A stretch of 60,819 bases of DNA from Zetaproteobacteria bacterium (GCA_021545585.1 JAJRTF010000026.1:1-60819), one strand, 5' to 3'. Counted from the first letter of the stretch, positions 26,558 to 35,289 are shown. Numbers and translations are program-made. The notes: a model not told the origin generated them from the letters alone.

Positions 26558-27369
26558 CTTAAATCCCGTTTAATGAAGAGCACCGCGCCGGTAAGCCACG
26601 CCAGCGTAGTATAGGACAGGTGCTGGGCGCAATAGCCCAGCACCTGTCCTATATCCAGGGGCAGTTCATGGGCCAGCCTCAGGGATATCTGGCTGCTGGT
26701 CAGATCCGGAAGAAACTGATGAACTGTTTCCAGCAAGGCAACGAGCCAGGGGGATGTTTTTGACAATACATCGGGGTGTTGCAAAGCCTCCAGCACGGGA
26801 GGGATGCTCCAGCACAGTATCCAGACGGCCACGAGAAATACGCTTATTTCTGCCGCTCCGGTGGCCCGGGATGCGATGAGGAAAAGGATGCCCATAAGGC
26901 TGATATATGGCAGGCAGATTAACAGCATTCCCTCCATGCCTGATAGCCAAAGGGTGTTGGGTATATAGCCTTGCCATGCATGGCTGGCCCAGAATATGGT
27001 CAACAGGGAAGAGAGCAGGTAGAGCGTAAACAATGGGATCATGCCGCCCAGAAGGCCAATAAAGCGAGCCCCGTAGTAGGTGGTTCGACGCATGGGCAGG
27101 GTGAGAAAAATGTTTGCAATGCCAAGCTCGATATCCCGTGCGATCATCGGGGTGGCAATAAAAAAGATGTACGCAAAGAGCCAGCCATGCAGGCCGGTGA
27201 ACAGCATGTCCAGAAGCACCTTGCCCATATCAATAAGAAACAGTGATGCCGGCACCATGAGAAACCAGGGGATTAGCAATACGGCAAGCAGGGACAGGCG
27301 ATATGTTCGATGGCCTGACAGATCCTTGAAGGTAAGCCATGCCAGGGAGGAAAAGGAGCGCTCTATCAT
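26554..27369 (-). CDS. ABC-2 type transporter permease
   Basis: A 271-residue protein with about six helices and the ABC-2 permease layout: a first helix pair, then AYIFFIATPMIARDIELGIANIFLTLPMRRTTYYGAR around 65-105 with the coupling region, and four more helices. It pairs with the ATPase encoded just upstream (ATGA overlap). Located inside a pilin/ligase cluster, it may serve pilus assembly as PilI does in Myxococcus; the substrate is unknown. Confidence 0.82.
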   Translation of the reverse strand: MIERSFSSLAWLTFKDLSGHRTYRLSLLAVLLIPWFLMVPASLFLIDMGKVLLDMLFTGLHGWLFAYIFFIATPMIARDIELGIANIFLTLPMRRTTYYGARFIGLLGGMIPLFTLYLLSSLLTIFWASHAWQGYIPNTLWLSGMEGMLLICLPYISLMGILFLIASRATGAAEISVFLVAVWILCWSIPPVLEALQHPDVLSKTSPWLVALLETVHQFLPDLTSSQISLRLAHELPLDIGQVLGYCAQHLSYTTLAWLTGAVLFIKRDLS

Positions 27370-28061
27370 GATGGCAATGCCTCGACCTGCCAGTAGGCCA
27401 GTCTTTCTTCAAGCAACGCAACCTGCTGCATGGAATGCTCTGACAGAACAATCTCTTCGCATGCTTTTCCATGTGCCATAATCAGGATTCGGTCACATAA
27501 CTGAACCATGTCGGGGACAATATGACTGCACATCAGGCATGCCATACCTGCTTGTTTACGCTGCTTTAACAGGGTCAGGACCTCCGCACGGCCAAGCGCA
27601 TCCAGGCCGCTCATAGGCTCATCCAGCAAGATGGATGCCGGTTTACCACACAGGGCGAATGCCAGCGCCGCACGTTGGCGCATGCCTTTGGAGTAGGTTC
27701 TCAACAGAGAGTGATGCTTTGCCGGGGGCAGCCCCAGTTGATTCAGCGTGTTTTCAGCATGACTGCATTCCATGCCCAGGGAGGCGCATTTGAATTGTAT
27801 CAGGTCCATGGCGGAAAGGGATAGTGGCAATTGCGGGTTTTCAGGAAGGTAAGCTGGTGGTTGGGCGGAGAACTTGACAGTTCCCTGATCCGTCATGACA
27901 AGCCCGAGCATGCATTTGATCATGGTGCTCTTGCCGGCTCCGTTGGCCCCGAGCAACCCCAGCGCCTCTCCATGGTGGAGATCAAAAGAGACCTGATCCA
28001 CGACCACAGTACTCCGGTACGTTTTTTTCAACTGGTTGATACTGATGGCAGTCATCTTCAT
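27366..28061 (-). CDS. ABC transporter ATP-binding protein
   Basis: A 231-residue nucleotide-binding subunit: Walker A LLGANGAGKST (about 33-43), Q-loop region YLPENPQLP, a signature replaced by the CcmA/NodI-like YSKGMRQR, Walker B ILLDEPMSGLD and the H-loop MCSHIV. This class goes with ABC-2 permeases, consistent with the overlapping permease gene downstream. It begins about 25 bases after the pilA terminator, so read-through or a local promoter must drive it. A PilH-like function is inferred from context only. Confidence 0.87.
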   Translation of the reverse strand: MKMTAISINQLKKTYRSTVVVDQVSFDLHHGEALGLLGANGAGKSTMIKCMLGLVMTDQGTVKFSAQPPAYLPENPQLPLSLSAMDLIQFKCASLGMECSHAENTLNQLGLPPAKHHSLLRTYSKGMRQRAALAFALCGKPASILLDEPMSGLDALGRAEVLTLLKQRKQAGMACLMCSHIVPDMVQLCDRILIMAHGKACEEIVLSEHSMQQVALLEERLAYWQVEALPS

Positions 28062-28086
28062 TTCATAGCTCTAGGGGTGTGAAAAT

Positions 28087-28116
28087 AAAAAGGGAGGGCA
28101 TTAGCCCTCCCTTTTT
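28087..28116. terminator. Strong bidirectional terminator after pilA
   Basis: A perfect 13-bp stem (28087-28099 with 28104-28116) with loop ATTA, rich in G/C at its top and A/T at its base, gives a T-run on either strand. It separates the pilA transcript from the ABC transporter genes. Confidence 0.92.
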
Positions 28117-28143
28117 AGATTTAAACAGGCAATGGCTTGCCAA

Positions 28144-28611
28144 TTACGGTGCGGCAGGTACGTCGGCGTTGGTAAGTGCAGTACCCTTGGTGGCTTCATC
28201 AATTGTCTCAAGCTGAGTCGGGGTATTGCTGTCAGCAGTATACAGGCCCGAACCGGAAGTGTGCTTGGTAGCAGCAGAATAGGTCTGGTTGTTGGCGCCG
28301 GCCTTACTGGCAAAGAACACTGTTTTAGAGGTGTTGAAGCTGACGCTGGCGGATCCGCCATCCGTAAAGCTCAGCGAACCGGTATCTGCAGTCACAGCAT
28401 TCGGATACTGATCGTTGTCGTTAAAGAACACCTCGAACACGGTCTGTGCAGTATGCAGATCAGCCTTGGCGGCAGAGTTGAATGCCTTCACGCGATAGCT
28501 GGCAAACTGCGGAATTGCGATAGCAGCCAGAATACCGATAATAGCTACCACGATCATCAGCTCAATCAGCGTGAAGCCCTTTTCAGTTTTGGTTTTAACA
28601 AGATTCATCAT
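28144..28611 (-). CDS. pilA: Type IV pilin, probable major pilin PilA
   Basis: A 155-residue prepilin: leader MMNLVKTKTEKG, cleavage before Phe, and the N-methylation helix [18 protein letters not shown] with Glu5. The globular domain is rich in Ser, Thr and Asn and has no cysteines; it ends LTNADVPAAP. AGGAG is seven bases before ATG 28611, so the open frame up to 28704 is discarded. A perfect sigma-54 promoter upstream and a strong terminator downstream mark it as a separately and highly expressed gene. It is the first gene of the pilus-related cluster reading minus. Confidence 0.92.
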   Translation of the reverse strand: MMNLVKTKTEKGFTLIELMIVVAIIGILAAIAIPQFASYRVKAFNSAAKADLHTAQTVFEVFFNDNDQYPNAVTADTGSLSFTDGGSASVSFNTSKTVFFASKAGANNQTYSAATKHTSGSGLYTADSNTPTQLETIDEATKGTALTNADVPAAP

Positions 28612-28673
28612 GATGTTTCTCCTTTGTTTTTGCTTATGTCGTCCATCCTTGGATCGATAAGTACCAATACTAA

Positions 28674-28689
28674 AGCAAGGGCCGTGCCA
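28674..28689 (-). promoter_or_regulatory. Sigma-54 (RpoN) promoter of pilA
   Basis: On the minus strand the sequence TGGCAC, five bases, TTGCT exactly matches the -24/-12 consensus TGGCACN5TTGCW. It lies about 63 bases upstream of the pilA start codon. Sigma-54 control through PilR is established for pilA in Pseudomonas and other bacteria; no pilS/pilR is seen in this window. Confidence 0.88.
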
Positions 28690-28794
28690 GTTTCTGTGAT
28701 GCATATTACGGGGACTTTATACATGAGTGACAATAAATGTCAGGCTGGACTGCCGCAAAGGGGCATGCACGGCTGATTTGATGGCGGAATCCGT

Positions 28795-30324
28795 TTATAT
28801 GGATATGACTTCTTCGCCTCGGTATTGCAGCGCTTCGGCAATATGCCGGGATAAAATATCGGCACTGGCATCCAGGTCAGCGATACTACGCGCCACCTTC
28901 AGGATACGATGATAACTGCGCGCCGAAAGTGAAAACTGCTGCATGGCCTGATCCAGCAATTTGCGTCCCTGTTCATCAGGGTTGGCAAAGCGCTCAATAT
29001 CCTTGTTATTCATGCGGGCATTGATGTTTCCTTCACCGAGGCGATGATATTGAATGTTCCGTGCCGCTTGCACACGCAGAGCAATTACGTCGGATGCCTC
29101 ACCCGCCTGCATTGAGGCAAGCTCCTCCCGCTCCACGGGAGGTACATTTACACGCAGATCGAAGCGATCCAGCAGGGGGCCGGATATTTTTGCCATATAA
29201 CGGCGCACCTGCGAGCCGGAGCAACGGCAGGCTTTGGATGGATGGCCAAGATAGCCGCAGGGGCAGGGGTTCATGGCGGCTACAAGCTGGAATCGGGCCG
29301 GGTATTCAACCGTATCGGCAGCGCGGGCAATGCAGACGCGACCATCTTCCAGCGGTTGACGCAGGGTTTCCAATACCTGACGCCTGTATTCGGCCATCTC
29401 ATCGAGAAACAGAATGCCGAGGTGGGCTCGGGATATTTCTCCCGGTCTTGGATTCGAGCCGCCGCCAATGATAGCCACATCGGAGGCGGAATGATGGGGT
29501 TGGCGCAGTGGCGGGCGCGTGGACATCGGCGGCCGGGAATGATCGCCGGATACGCTGTAGATGCGGGTGACTTCAAGAGCCTGAGCCCGGGTAAGCGGCG
29601 GCATGATGCCCGGTAGCCGCTGGGCCAGCATGCTTTTACCCACGCCGGGTGATCCTGTCATGAGCAGGTGGTGTCCACCTGCTGCAGCAATCTCCAATGC
29701 ACGGCGAGCCTGTTGTTGCCCTCTGACATCAGCCATATCAGAACCATGTTCATCTTCCCTGATCGAAAAAGCGGATGCTTTGACAGGCTTGAGTATATGT
29801 TTTCCTATCAGGTAGCCGGAAACATCGAGTAAATGCCGGGCCGTGAGAATCGTAATACCGTCCACTGCAGCCACTTCATCCCCGTTGTCCTCGGGAATAA
29901 TCACGGTTTTGAAATGTTGTGCGCGGGCAAACAGAACCAGAGACAGCACTCCATTGACGGCATGAATGCGACCATCCAGTGCCAGCTCTCCGATCAGAAA
30001 CGGCAGGGGGTTGCCGGCCTGACGGGATTTGTCTGCGGATAGCTGACCGGAGGCCAGCAACAGACCGATAGCAACCGGCAAGTCGAAATGGGAGCCGTCT
30101 TTTTTGCGGTCGGCAGGGGCCAGATTGACCGTGATGCGGCGCAGAGGGAACTCGAATCCGGCATTGACTACAGCCGAGCGCACCCGTTCGCGCGCTTCGC
30201 GCACCGCGGCTTCAGGAAGCCCGACCATATTCCAGCTTGGCAGACCTCGTGAAAGATCAACCTCAACATCCACAGCCTCGGCATCCAGGCCGCGAATACT
30301 GGCGGATGCGAGGCGTGCCAGCAC
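28795..30324 (-). CDS. comM: ComM/YifB family AAA+ ATPase (Mg-chelatase-like)
   Basis: A 509-residue hexameric helicase-type ATPase that promotes branch migration during natural transformation. An N-terminal Lon-like domain (ARLASASIRGLDAEAVDVEVD) precedes the Mg_chelatase AAA+ core with Walker A GSPGVGKSMLAQRLPGIMPP (about 230-249) and Walker B GILFLDEMAEYRRQVLETL. A zinc cluster CPCGYLGHPSKACRC and the C-terminal ComM domain (SARSYHRILKVARSIADLD) follow. The GTG start overlaps the ubiK stop by one base. The presence of pilins nearby is consistent with transformation competence. Confidence 0.94.
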   Translation of the reverse strand: MLARLASASIRGLDAEAVDVEVDLSRGLPSWNMVGLPEAAVREARERVRSAVVNAGFEFPLRRITVNLAPADRKKDGSHFDLPVAIGLLLASGQLSADKSRQAGNPLPFLIGELALDGRIHAVNGVLSLVLFARAQHFKTVIIPEDNGDEVAAVDGITILTARHLLDVSGYLIGKHILKPVKASAFSIREDEHGSDMADVRGQQQARRALEIAAAGGHHLLMTGSPGVGKSMLAQRLPGIMPPLTRAQALEVTRIYSVSGDHSRPPMSTRPPLRQPHHSASDVAIIGGGSNPRPGEISRAHLGILFLDEMAEYRRQVLETLRQPLEDGRVCIARAADTVEYPARFQLVAAMNPCPCGYLGHPSKACRCSGSQVRRYMAKISGPLLDRFDLRVNVPPVEREELASMQAGEASDVIALRVQAARNIQYHRLGEGNINARMNNKDIERFANPDEQGRKLLDQAMQQFSLSARSYHRILKVARSIADLDASADILSRHIAEALQYRGEEVISI

Positions 30325-30578
30325 TACTTATACTGCTTTAGCCGGGCTTCAAGCTCGGCAACTCGGGCTTCAAGCGATTCGAGTTCCTGTCTTGCCTTGC
30401 CGAGCATGGCTTCCTGCACCTGCATGCGTTCATCGGTAACCACGTCAAACTGTGATAGTGCGCTCTCGACAATGCTTCGCACCTGAGCTTCCGCCCCCTG
30501 CTTGACGCCGCCCAGCATTTGAATGCCGGCCGCAATTTTTTCAGCTATATCGTCCAGTGCCTGATTGGAGTTTGTCAT
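30324..30578 (-). CDS. ubiK: UbiK family ubiquinone biosynthesis accessory factor
   Basis: An 84-residue protein (BMFP/YqiC family). The N-terminal amphipathic segment LDDIAEKIAAGIQML is followed by a C-terminal coiled coil FDVVTDERMQVQEAMLGKAR with heptads through LESLEARVAELEARL. UbiK assists the aerobic ubiquinone-synthesis complex with UbiJ. It is coupled to comM. ubiX, another ubiquinone gene, is nearby, which supports the assignment. Confidence 0.88.
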   Translation of the reverse strand: MTNSNQALDDIAEKIAAGIQMLGGVKQGAEAQVRSIVESALSQFDVVTDERMQVQEAMLGKARQELESLEARVAELEARLKQYK

Positions 30579-30600
30579 ATTCTACCTCGAGCTTGCTGTA

Positions 30601-31185
30601 TTATTTATGTTTTTGAATACTGCCCTTGAGAAAGGCATAATGTCCTGAGGGTAATTTCAATTTCAGCCATTCAGGTTGTCTGTGGTATTTTTTCGCTGCA
30701 AGTAGTGCGCCGGGTCGGTACCAGCCGACTTTTTCCGCGCTCAGGTCAGGGCGCTTGCGGAGGTTATGATAGCCGCGAAAATTAAAGCGTTGATGTTTGC
30801 TTATCCTTCCGGCTTTTCCTTCAATCAGGTCAAGCACTGCTGTTTCAACCGACTCTTCGCGGGTACTTGTTGTGACCTTTACCTCGATGGTGGTCAGTTT
30901 TTCAGTCTGCCGCCGCAGTTCAATGCCGCCCGATAGCGTGTCATTGCCAAAGACGATGTTGTATCCATCCTTATCAATTTCAAGCACATCAACGCTCAGC
31001 TTCATATCAAGCAGACTTTGCTGCGTGGCTACCAGCGCCGTTCGCATGGAAATGGCCAGGCTACGCTCCTGGCTACCGAACTGGCCGAAAACAGGCTCGA
31101 CAATGGCGCTTGGAATGGCGGCAATCACGGGCACGATTGCGCAGCCGGGAAGAAGTAGAAGCAGGCAAATGTACAGCAGCCTCAT
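30601..31185 (-). CDS. Lipoprotein with DUF3568-like N-terminus and SH3-like C-terminus
   Basis: A 194-residue putative lipoprotein with lipobox LLPGC (Cys about residue 15). The first half contains paired beta/alpha segments (TALVATQQSLLDMKLSVDVLE, GGIELRRQTEKLTTIEVKVT) like DUF3568 proteins. The C-terminal 55 residues (RGYHNLRKRPDLSAEKVGWY to YAFLKGSIQ) look like a bacterial SH3 domain that could bind peptidoglycan. The ATG at 31185 puts the signal peptide at the N-terminus; the open frame continues to 31203 as TTG. Function unknown. Confidence 0.68.
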   Translation of the reverse strand: MRLLYICLLLLLPGCAIVPVIAAIPSAIVEPVFGQFGSQERSLAISMRTALVATQQSLLDMKLSVDVLEIDKDGYNIVFGNDTLSGGIELRRQTEKLTTIEVKVTTSTREESVETAVLDLIEGKAGRISKHQRFNFRGYHNLRKRPDLSAEKVGWYRPGALLAAKKYHRQPEWLKLKLPSGHYAFLKGSIQKHK

Positions 31186-31190
31186 ATTGA

Positions 31191-31808
31191 TCAGTTTCCC
31201 CAACGTCGGGCCTCCGGATTGTCACAACTTAGCTGGTCAATGACCCGGTCCACCATGAAATGAATCAGTTCATCCAGTGATTCAGGCCGATGATAAAAAC
31301 CCGGCATGGCCGGAATAATATGCGTTCCCATATGCGACAACTTTAGCATGTTTTCCAGATGAATGCTGGATAGCGGTGTTTCACGAGGCACCAGTATCAG
31401 CTGTCGGCGTTCCTTGAGAATCACATCGGCTGCACGCTCAATAAGATTATCAGATGCTCCCATGGCAATACGTGCCAGCGTGCCCATTGAGCAGGGGATG
31501 ATCACCATGTGCCGAATGCCGGCCGAGCCGGATGCGGCGGGCGAAAACCAGTCCTTCACCCCGTAGCAATGCAGGCCTTCCCGGGGAATACCCAGATGTT
31601 TTGCCAGGGCCAGGGCGCAGGCATCCGGTTTTTCGGGAAGTTCAAGATCGGCCTCCTGTTTCAATACCACACGGGCCGCATCGGAAAGCAGTATGCGTTG
31701 CCTGATATCCAGTTCGGCAAGTCGCCGGATTAAATGCAACCCATAGGCAGAACCTGAAGCGCCTGTGATGGCAACAATGATGGTCTGTTTCGGTGTATGG
31801 TTAGTCAA
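31191..31808 (-). CDS. ubiX: Flavin prenyltransferase UbiX
   Basis: A 205-residue enzyme that prenylates FMN to supply the UbiD decarboxylase. It has IIVAITGASGSAYGLHLIRRL at the N-terminus, the Ser-rich SAGIRHMVIIPCSMGTLARIA stretch (about 92-112), VPRETPLSSIHLENML, and the C-terminal PGFYHRPESLDELIHFMVDR. The length is as expected. It overlaps the open frame of the downstream lipoprotein gene by few bases; no ubiD is present in this window. Confidence 0.95.
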   Translation of the reverse strand: MTNHTPKQTIIVAITGASGSAYGLHLIRRLAELDIRQRILLSDAARVVLKQEADLELPEKPDACALALAKHLGIPREGLHCYGVKDWFSPAASGSAGIRHMVIIPCSMGTLARIAMGASDNLIERAADVILKERRQLILVPRETPLSSIHLENMLKLSHMGTHIIPAMPGFYHRPESLDELIHFMVDRVIDQLSCDNPEARRWGN

Positions 31809-31892
31809 TCCGTGAAACCTCCGCGGCGATTAATCGTCGCATGATACGCGGGGACAGGGTGAAATCGGTGGCATGGATCACTTGTCGTTCCA

Positions 31893-32624
31893 TTACATGG
31901 AGAAGCTTTCGCCAAGGTAAAGACGCCTGGCATCCGGGTGTTCGACAATCTCATCTGCTGTCCCCTGCACAATAATCTCACCGGCGCTCATAAGATAGGC
32001 ACGATCACAGATCGATAGCGTATCGCGTACATTGTGGTCAGTAATCAGTATGCCAATCCCCTTGCTTTTCAGGTCGGCAATAATGGCTTGAATATCCTCG
32101 ACTGCAATCGGGTCAACCCCGGCGAAAGGCTCATCCAGCAACAGGAATCGGGGCTTGGTGACCAGTGCCCGGGCAATTTCTGTGCGTCGCCGCTGGCCGC
32201 CGGAAAGGGTGAATGCCTTCTGATGCTGCACCCCTTCAATGCCAAGCTCTACAAGCAACGCCTCCAGTTCTTCTTCGATTTGAACATCGGGCAGACCCAG
32301 TGTTTCGAAGATGGCCAGCAGATTCTCACGCACTGTGAGTTTACGGAAAATGCTGGCCTCCTGCGGCAGATAACCAATGCCGCTTCTGGCACGCATGTGC
32401 ATGGGGAGGCGGGTGATATTTTTATCATCCAGCGATACTTCCCCTGCATCGGCTGCAATGAGTCCACACACCATATAGAAGCTTGTGGTTTTGCCTGCTC
32501 CATTGGGGCCTAACAGACCGATGCATTCACCCGAAAAGACATCCAGATCGACGCCATTGACCACCTGCTTGTTGCGGTAACTTTTGCATAGTCCGCGCGC
32601 TGAAAGATGATGCACAGTGCTCAT
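31893..32624 (-). CDS. lptB: LPS export ABC transporter ATP-binding protein LptB
   Basis: A 243-residue ATPase powering LptFG in LPS transport. Walker A is GLLGPNGAGKTTSFY (about 36-50), the LptB-typical Q-loop is GIGYLPQEASIFRKLT, the signature is LSGGQRRRTEIARAL, and Walker B is FLLLDEPFAGVDPIAVEDI. ATGA overlap with lptA. It closes the kdsD-kdsC-lptC-lptA-lptB order that is conserved in proteobacteria; rpoN, often next in that order, is not here. Confidence 0.97.
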   Translation of the reverse strand: MSTVHHLSARGLCKSYRNKQVVNGVDLDVFSGECIGLLGPNGAGKTTSFYMVCGLIAADAGEVSLDDKNITRLPMHMRARSGIGYLPQEASIFRKLTVRENLLAIFETLGLPDVQIEEELEALLVELGIEGVQHQKAFTLSGGQRRRTEIARALVTKPRFLLLDEPFAGVDPIAVEDIQAIIADLKSKGIGILITDHNVRDTLSICDRAYLMSAGEIIVQGTADEIVEHPDARRLYLGESFSM

Positions 32625-33106
32625 GGCTGCTGATCTGGAGCCGCCGGGCCGGGCTGTGAATCGCTGGACTCGAGGATCATGCGTGTTCGACCATGTTTAC
32701 CCGTGGTGACGGTAGTCTGCTGCCTGTTTATCTGGTGCGTGATGGTTTTGCCTTCAATGCGGCTGCCATTTTGCTCAATGAAAGCGTGGCCTGTCAGGGT
32801 CAATGTTCCCTTGATCTGGTCCAGCATGGCTTCATCCGATTCACCATAGGCATTGCCCCGTCGCATACGTATATGGCCATAGGCCTCGGCCTTTTCCAGT
32901 TGCTGATGGCCTTCACGATAATGGGCAATCAGTTTGTCGCATTGCAGTCGAAAATCATCACGGGTTAACAAAACCTGACCGGTAAACTTGACCTGGCTTT
33001 TTTTGTGATCCAGCAGCATGTGTCTGGATTCTATATGCAATGCCCCGGCGTGGGTCAAAGCCGGCACCAGCAGCATGCACGCAAGGCTTAACACTCGGAT
33101 GATCAT
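32621..33106 (-). CDS. lptA: LPS transport periplasmic protein LptA
   Basis: A 161-residue periplasmic protein with signal peptide (about 1-20, ending THAG). The OstA-fold repeats include ALHIESRHMLLDHKKSQVKF, VLLTRDDFRLQCDKLIAHY and HIRMRRGNAYGESDEAML. It bridges LptC and LptD to carry LPS across the periplasm. ATG 33106 overlaps the lptC stop (ATGA), which decides the start over the in-frame codon at 33124. The C-terminus is proline/glutamine-rich. Confidence 0.92.
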   Translation of the reverse strand: MIIRVLSLACMLLVPALTHAGALHIESRHMLLDHKKSQVKFTGQVLLTRDDFRLQCDKLIAHYREGHQQLEKAEAYGHIRMRRGNAYGESDEAMLDQIKGTLTLTGHAFIEQNGSRIEGKTITHQINRQQTTVTTGKHGRTRMILESSDSQPGPAAPDQQP

Positions 33107-33681
33107 GAACCCGATCCTGTCCACTCGGGAGCCTGATCGTCAATACGGATGCCTCCATCGACAAAGAGTCGTTCAGTGGAACGGTCAATGCGCATGGCTT
33201 TACCGCTGGCTTTCATACTTTTCCCCTTTAATGTGAATCTCCCGGGAATGACCAGGGTATCCTTGCGGCTGTTATAGACCAAGCGCCCGCAGCGTAAATG
33301 CCAAGTTTGATACAATACGCTCACCTTGTCTTCAAAACGTATATTGCGCCGGATCGGGTCAAACCAGGCTTGCTGGCTGTGGATAGGGATACTGCTGCCT
33401 GATTCGGTGAACAGTATGAGCTCCGGCTTGGTCAGGTGCATCTGGCCATTCAGTTGCTGTTTTGCCTCGCCAGCCCGGAGTTGCCAGATAACACGTCCAT
33501 TATTGCGTTCGACAATGACCGGACTTTCCACCTGGGTCTGGCCGGATGCCTGATCTACCGGTGTTTCGGTGGGTGATGGTGGTCCTGCCTGCCACATCAG
33601 TACGCCGGCCAGCATGATGCTGGTCAATGATGTAGCCAGGGCGGCCCATTTGACGGTTGTCCATCTTCGCTGCTGCATCAA
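33103..33681 (-). CDS. lptC: LPS export protein LptC
   Basis: A 192-residue bitopic inner-membrane protein. Its N-terminal helix (about 12-30) is followed by an OstA-like periplasmic domain (QLRAGEAKQQLNGQMHLTKP, KVSVLYQTWHLRCGRLVYN, FTLKGKSMKASGKAMRID). LptC receives LPS from LptBFG and passes it to LptA. It sits in the kdsC-lptC-lptA-lptB operon, three bases after kdsC. Identification rests as much on order as on sequence, as LptC is poorly conserved. Confidence 0.88.
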   Translation of the reverse strand: MMQQRRWTTVKWAALATSLTSIMLAGVLMWQAGPPSPTETPVDQASGQTQVESPVIVERNNGRVIWQLRAGEAKQQLNGQMHLTKPELILFTESGSSIPIHSQQAWFDPIRRNIRFEDKVSVLYQTWHLRCGRLVYNSRKDTLVIPGRFTLKGKSMKASGKAMRIDRSTERLFVDGGIRIDDQAPEWTGSGS

Positions 33682-33684
33682 ATG

Positions 33685-34272
33685 TCAGGAGTTTTTCCAG
33701 CCGCAGTCGGCAGGGGCGACATGATACCGGCTGGCAATCACTTCCTGCCACTGGTCGGCGGCGAGGATGAGTCCCTCGGCTGCCTGCCGGATGGCTCCCC
33801 GGCCACCATTGAAGTCAGAAATCCAGTCTGCATAGCCTTGTACAGCGGCATGTGAATCATGTGGAGTGAGACTCAAGGCACAGCTGTACATGGGCGGCAG
33901 ATCAAGCACATCATCTCCCATCATGGCGCAATGTTCAGCGGCAATGCCGCTTGTCTGCTCAAGGCTTGCCATGCCTTCCGCCTTGTTCAGACACCCCTGA
34001 ATGACATGTTTGATTCCCAGATCTCTGGCGCGTGCAGCCACCACATCGGAGGATCTTCCCGTTATAATGGCCACCTCAATCCCGGCCCGCTGCAATAACT
34101 TGATGCCATGCCCGTCACGCACATTAAATGCTTTCAGTTCATCGCCATGCTTGTCCATGATGATAGAGCCGTCTGTCATGACACCATCAACATCGAGAAT
34201 GAGCATGCGGATGTCTTTTGCCCTGGCAAAGGGGAAATGAAAGCCGCGATATTGTTTTGCTGCGGTATTCAT
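33685..34272 (-). CDS. kdsC: 3-deoxy-D-manno-octulosonate 8-phosphate phosphatase
   Basis: A 195-residue HAD phosphatase releasing KDO from KDO-8-phosphate. The motif MLILDVDGVMTDGSI (about 23-37) has the nucleophile Asp, with VAIITGRSSDVVAARA, and AMMGDDVLDLPPMY as the C-terminal metal motif. It is slightly longer than typical KdsC because of an N-terminal arm. It overlaps kdsD by four bases and is followed by lptC. Confidence 0.95.
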   Translation of the reverse strand: MNTAAKQYRGFHFPFARAKDIRMLILDVDGVMTDGSIIMDKHGDELKAFNVRDGHGIKLLQRAGIEVAIITGRSSDVVAARARDLGIKHVIQGCLNKAEGMASLEQTSGIAAEHCAMMGDDVLDLPPMYSCALSLTPHDSHAAVQGYADWISDFNGGRGAIRQAAEGLILAADQWQEVIASRYHVAPADCGWKNS

Positions 34273-35246
34273 GCGATGCCTGCCTGCAGCAGGTCATGCA
34301 TATGGACAATACCCACGATACGCCCCTCATCATTTCGCACGAACAGCACCATGATTTTATGTTCCTCCATGAGCCGGAGTGCATCACTGGCCAGTTTTTC
34401 GGCTTCAATCTGCATGGGCTCTGTATGCATGAACTGATGTGCCGGGGCATTCATGTCCACCTCACCCGTTTCCAGAATACGGCGCAGGTCGCCGTCACTC
34501 AGGCAGCCGCTCAGCGCACCATTGTCCATGACTCCGGTAATGCCGAGGCGGTGGCTGCTCATGGTCATGATCGCTGTTTTTAATGGCGCATCCGCATCCA
34601 CCATCGGCAGTTCGTCGCCCTGATGCATGACATCGGAAACCTTTAAAAGCTTACGCCCGAGACTGCCGGCCGGGTGCACCCGGGCGAAATCCTCTTCTTT
34701 AAAGCCGCGGTGTTTAAGCACCACAACGGCCAGAGCATCGCCAAGCACCAGGGTGGCGGTGGTTGATGCGGTAGGCGCAAGATTCAGCGGGCAGGCTTCA
34801 CGTGTGACAGGGATGTGCAATACGATATCGGCATGTTGTGCGAGCGTGGAATGCTCATTGCCGGTAATAGCGATGACGCTTGCTCCACGGCGTCGGATTT
34901 CGGGAAGCAGACCGCATACTTCGGCTGTTTCACCACTATGTGATAATGCCAGAACTGCATCATGGCCGGTAATCATGCCCAGATCACCATGTTGAGCCTC
35001 GGCGGCATGTACAAAGAAGGCAGGGGTGCCGGTTGAGGCAAAGGTGGCGGCAATCTTCTTGGCAATAATGCCGGATTTACCCATGCCGACAACAACGAGC
35101 CTTCCGTCGAGCTGTAAAACAGTATCCACGGCCCGGGTGAAAGGCTCTCCAAGCGCGTCTTTCTGGGCTTGCAGCGCAGCGATTTCGATATCGAGTACCT
35201 TGCGGGCCTTATCCAGCCAGACGTCCGACGATGGGTTCACATTCAT
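34269..35246 (-). CDS. kdsD: D-arabinose 5-phosphate isomerase
   Basis: A 325-residue isomerase making arabinose 5-phosphate, the first KDO precursor. The SIS domain (about 40-180) shows GRLVVVGMGKSGIIAKKIAA, TPAFFVHAAEAQHGDLGMI and SHSGETAEV. Two CBS domains follow (VSDVMHQGDELPMVDADAPL and HTEPMQIEAEKLASDALRLM). The length matches KdsD. It is coupled to kdsC, so two steps of KDO synthesis and three LPS-transport parts are co-transcribed. Confidence 0.95.
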   Translation of the reverse strand: MNVNPSSDVWLDKARKVLDIEIAALQAQKDALGEPFTRAVDTVLQLDGRLVVVGMGKSGIIAKKIAATFASTGTPAFFVHAAEAQHGDLGMITGHDAVLALSHSGETAEVCGLLPEIRRRGASVIAITGNEHSTLAQHADIVLHIPVTREACPLNLAPTASTTATLVLGDALAVVVLKHRGFKEEDFARVHPAGSLGRKLLKVSDVMHQGDELPMVDADAPLKTAIMTMSSHRLGITGVMDNGALSGCLSDGDLRRILETGEVDMNAPAHQFMHTEPMQIEAEKLASDALRLMEEHKIMVLFVRNDEGRIVGIVHMHDLLQAGIA

Positions 35247-35289
35247 TCTCCAGTGCTGTGGATTGGGGTCAGGATGATACTGACCAATC

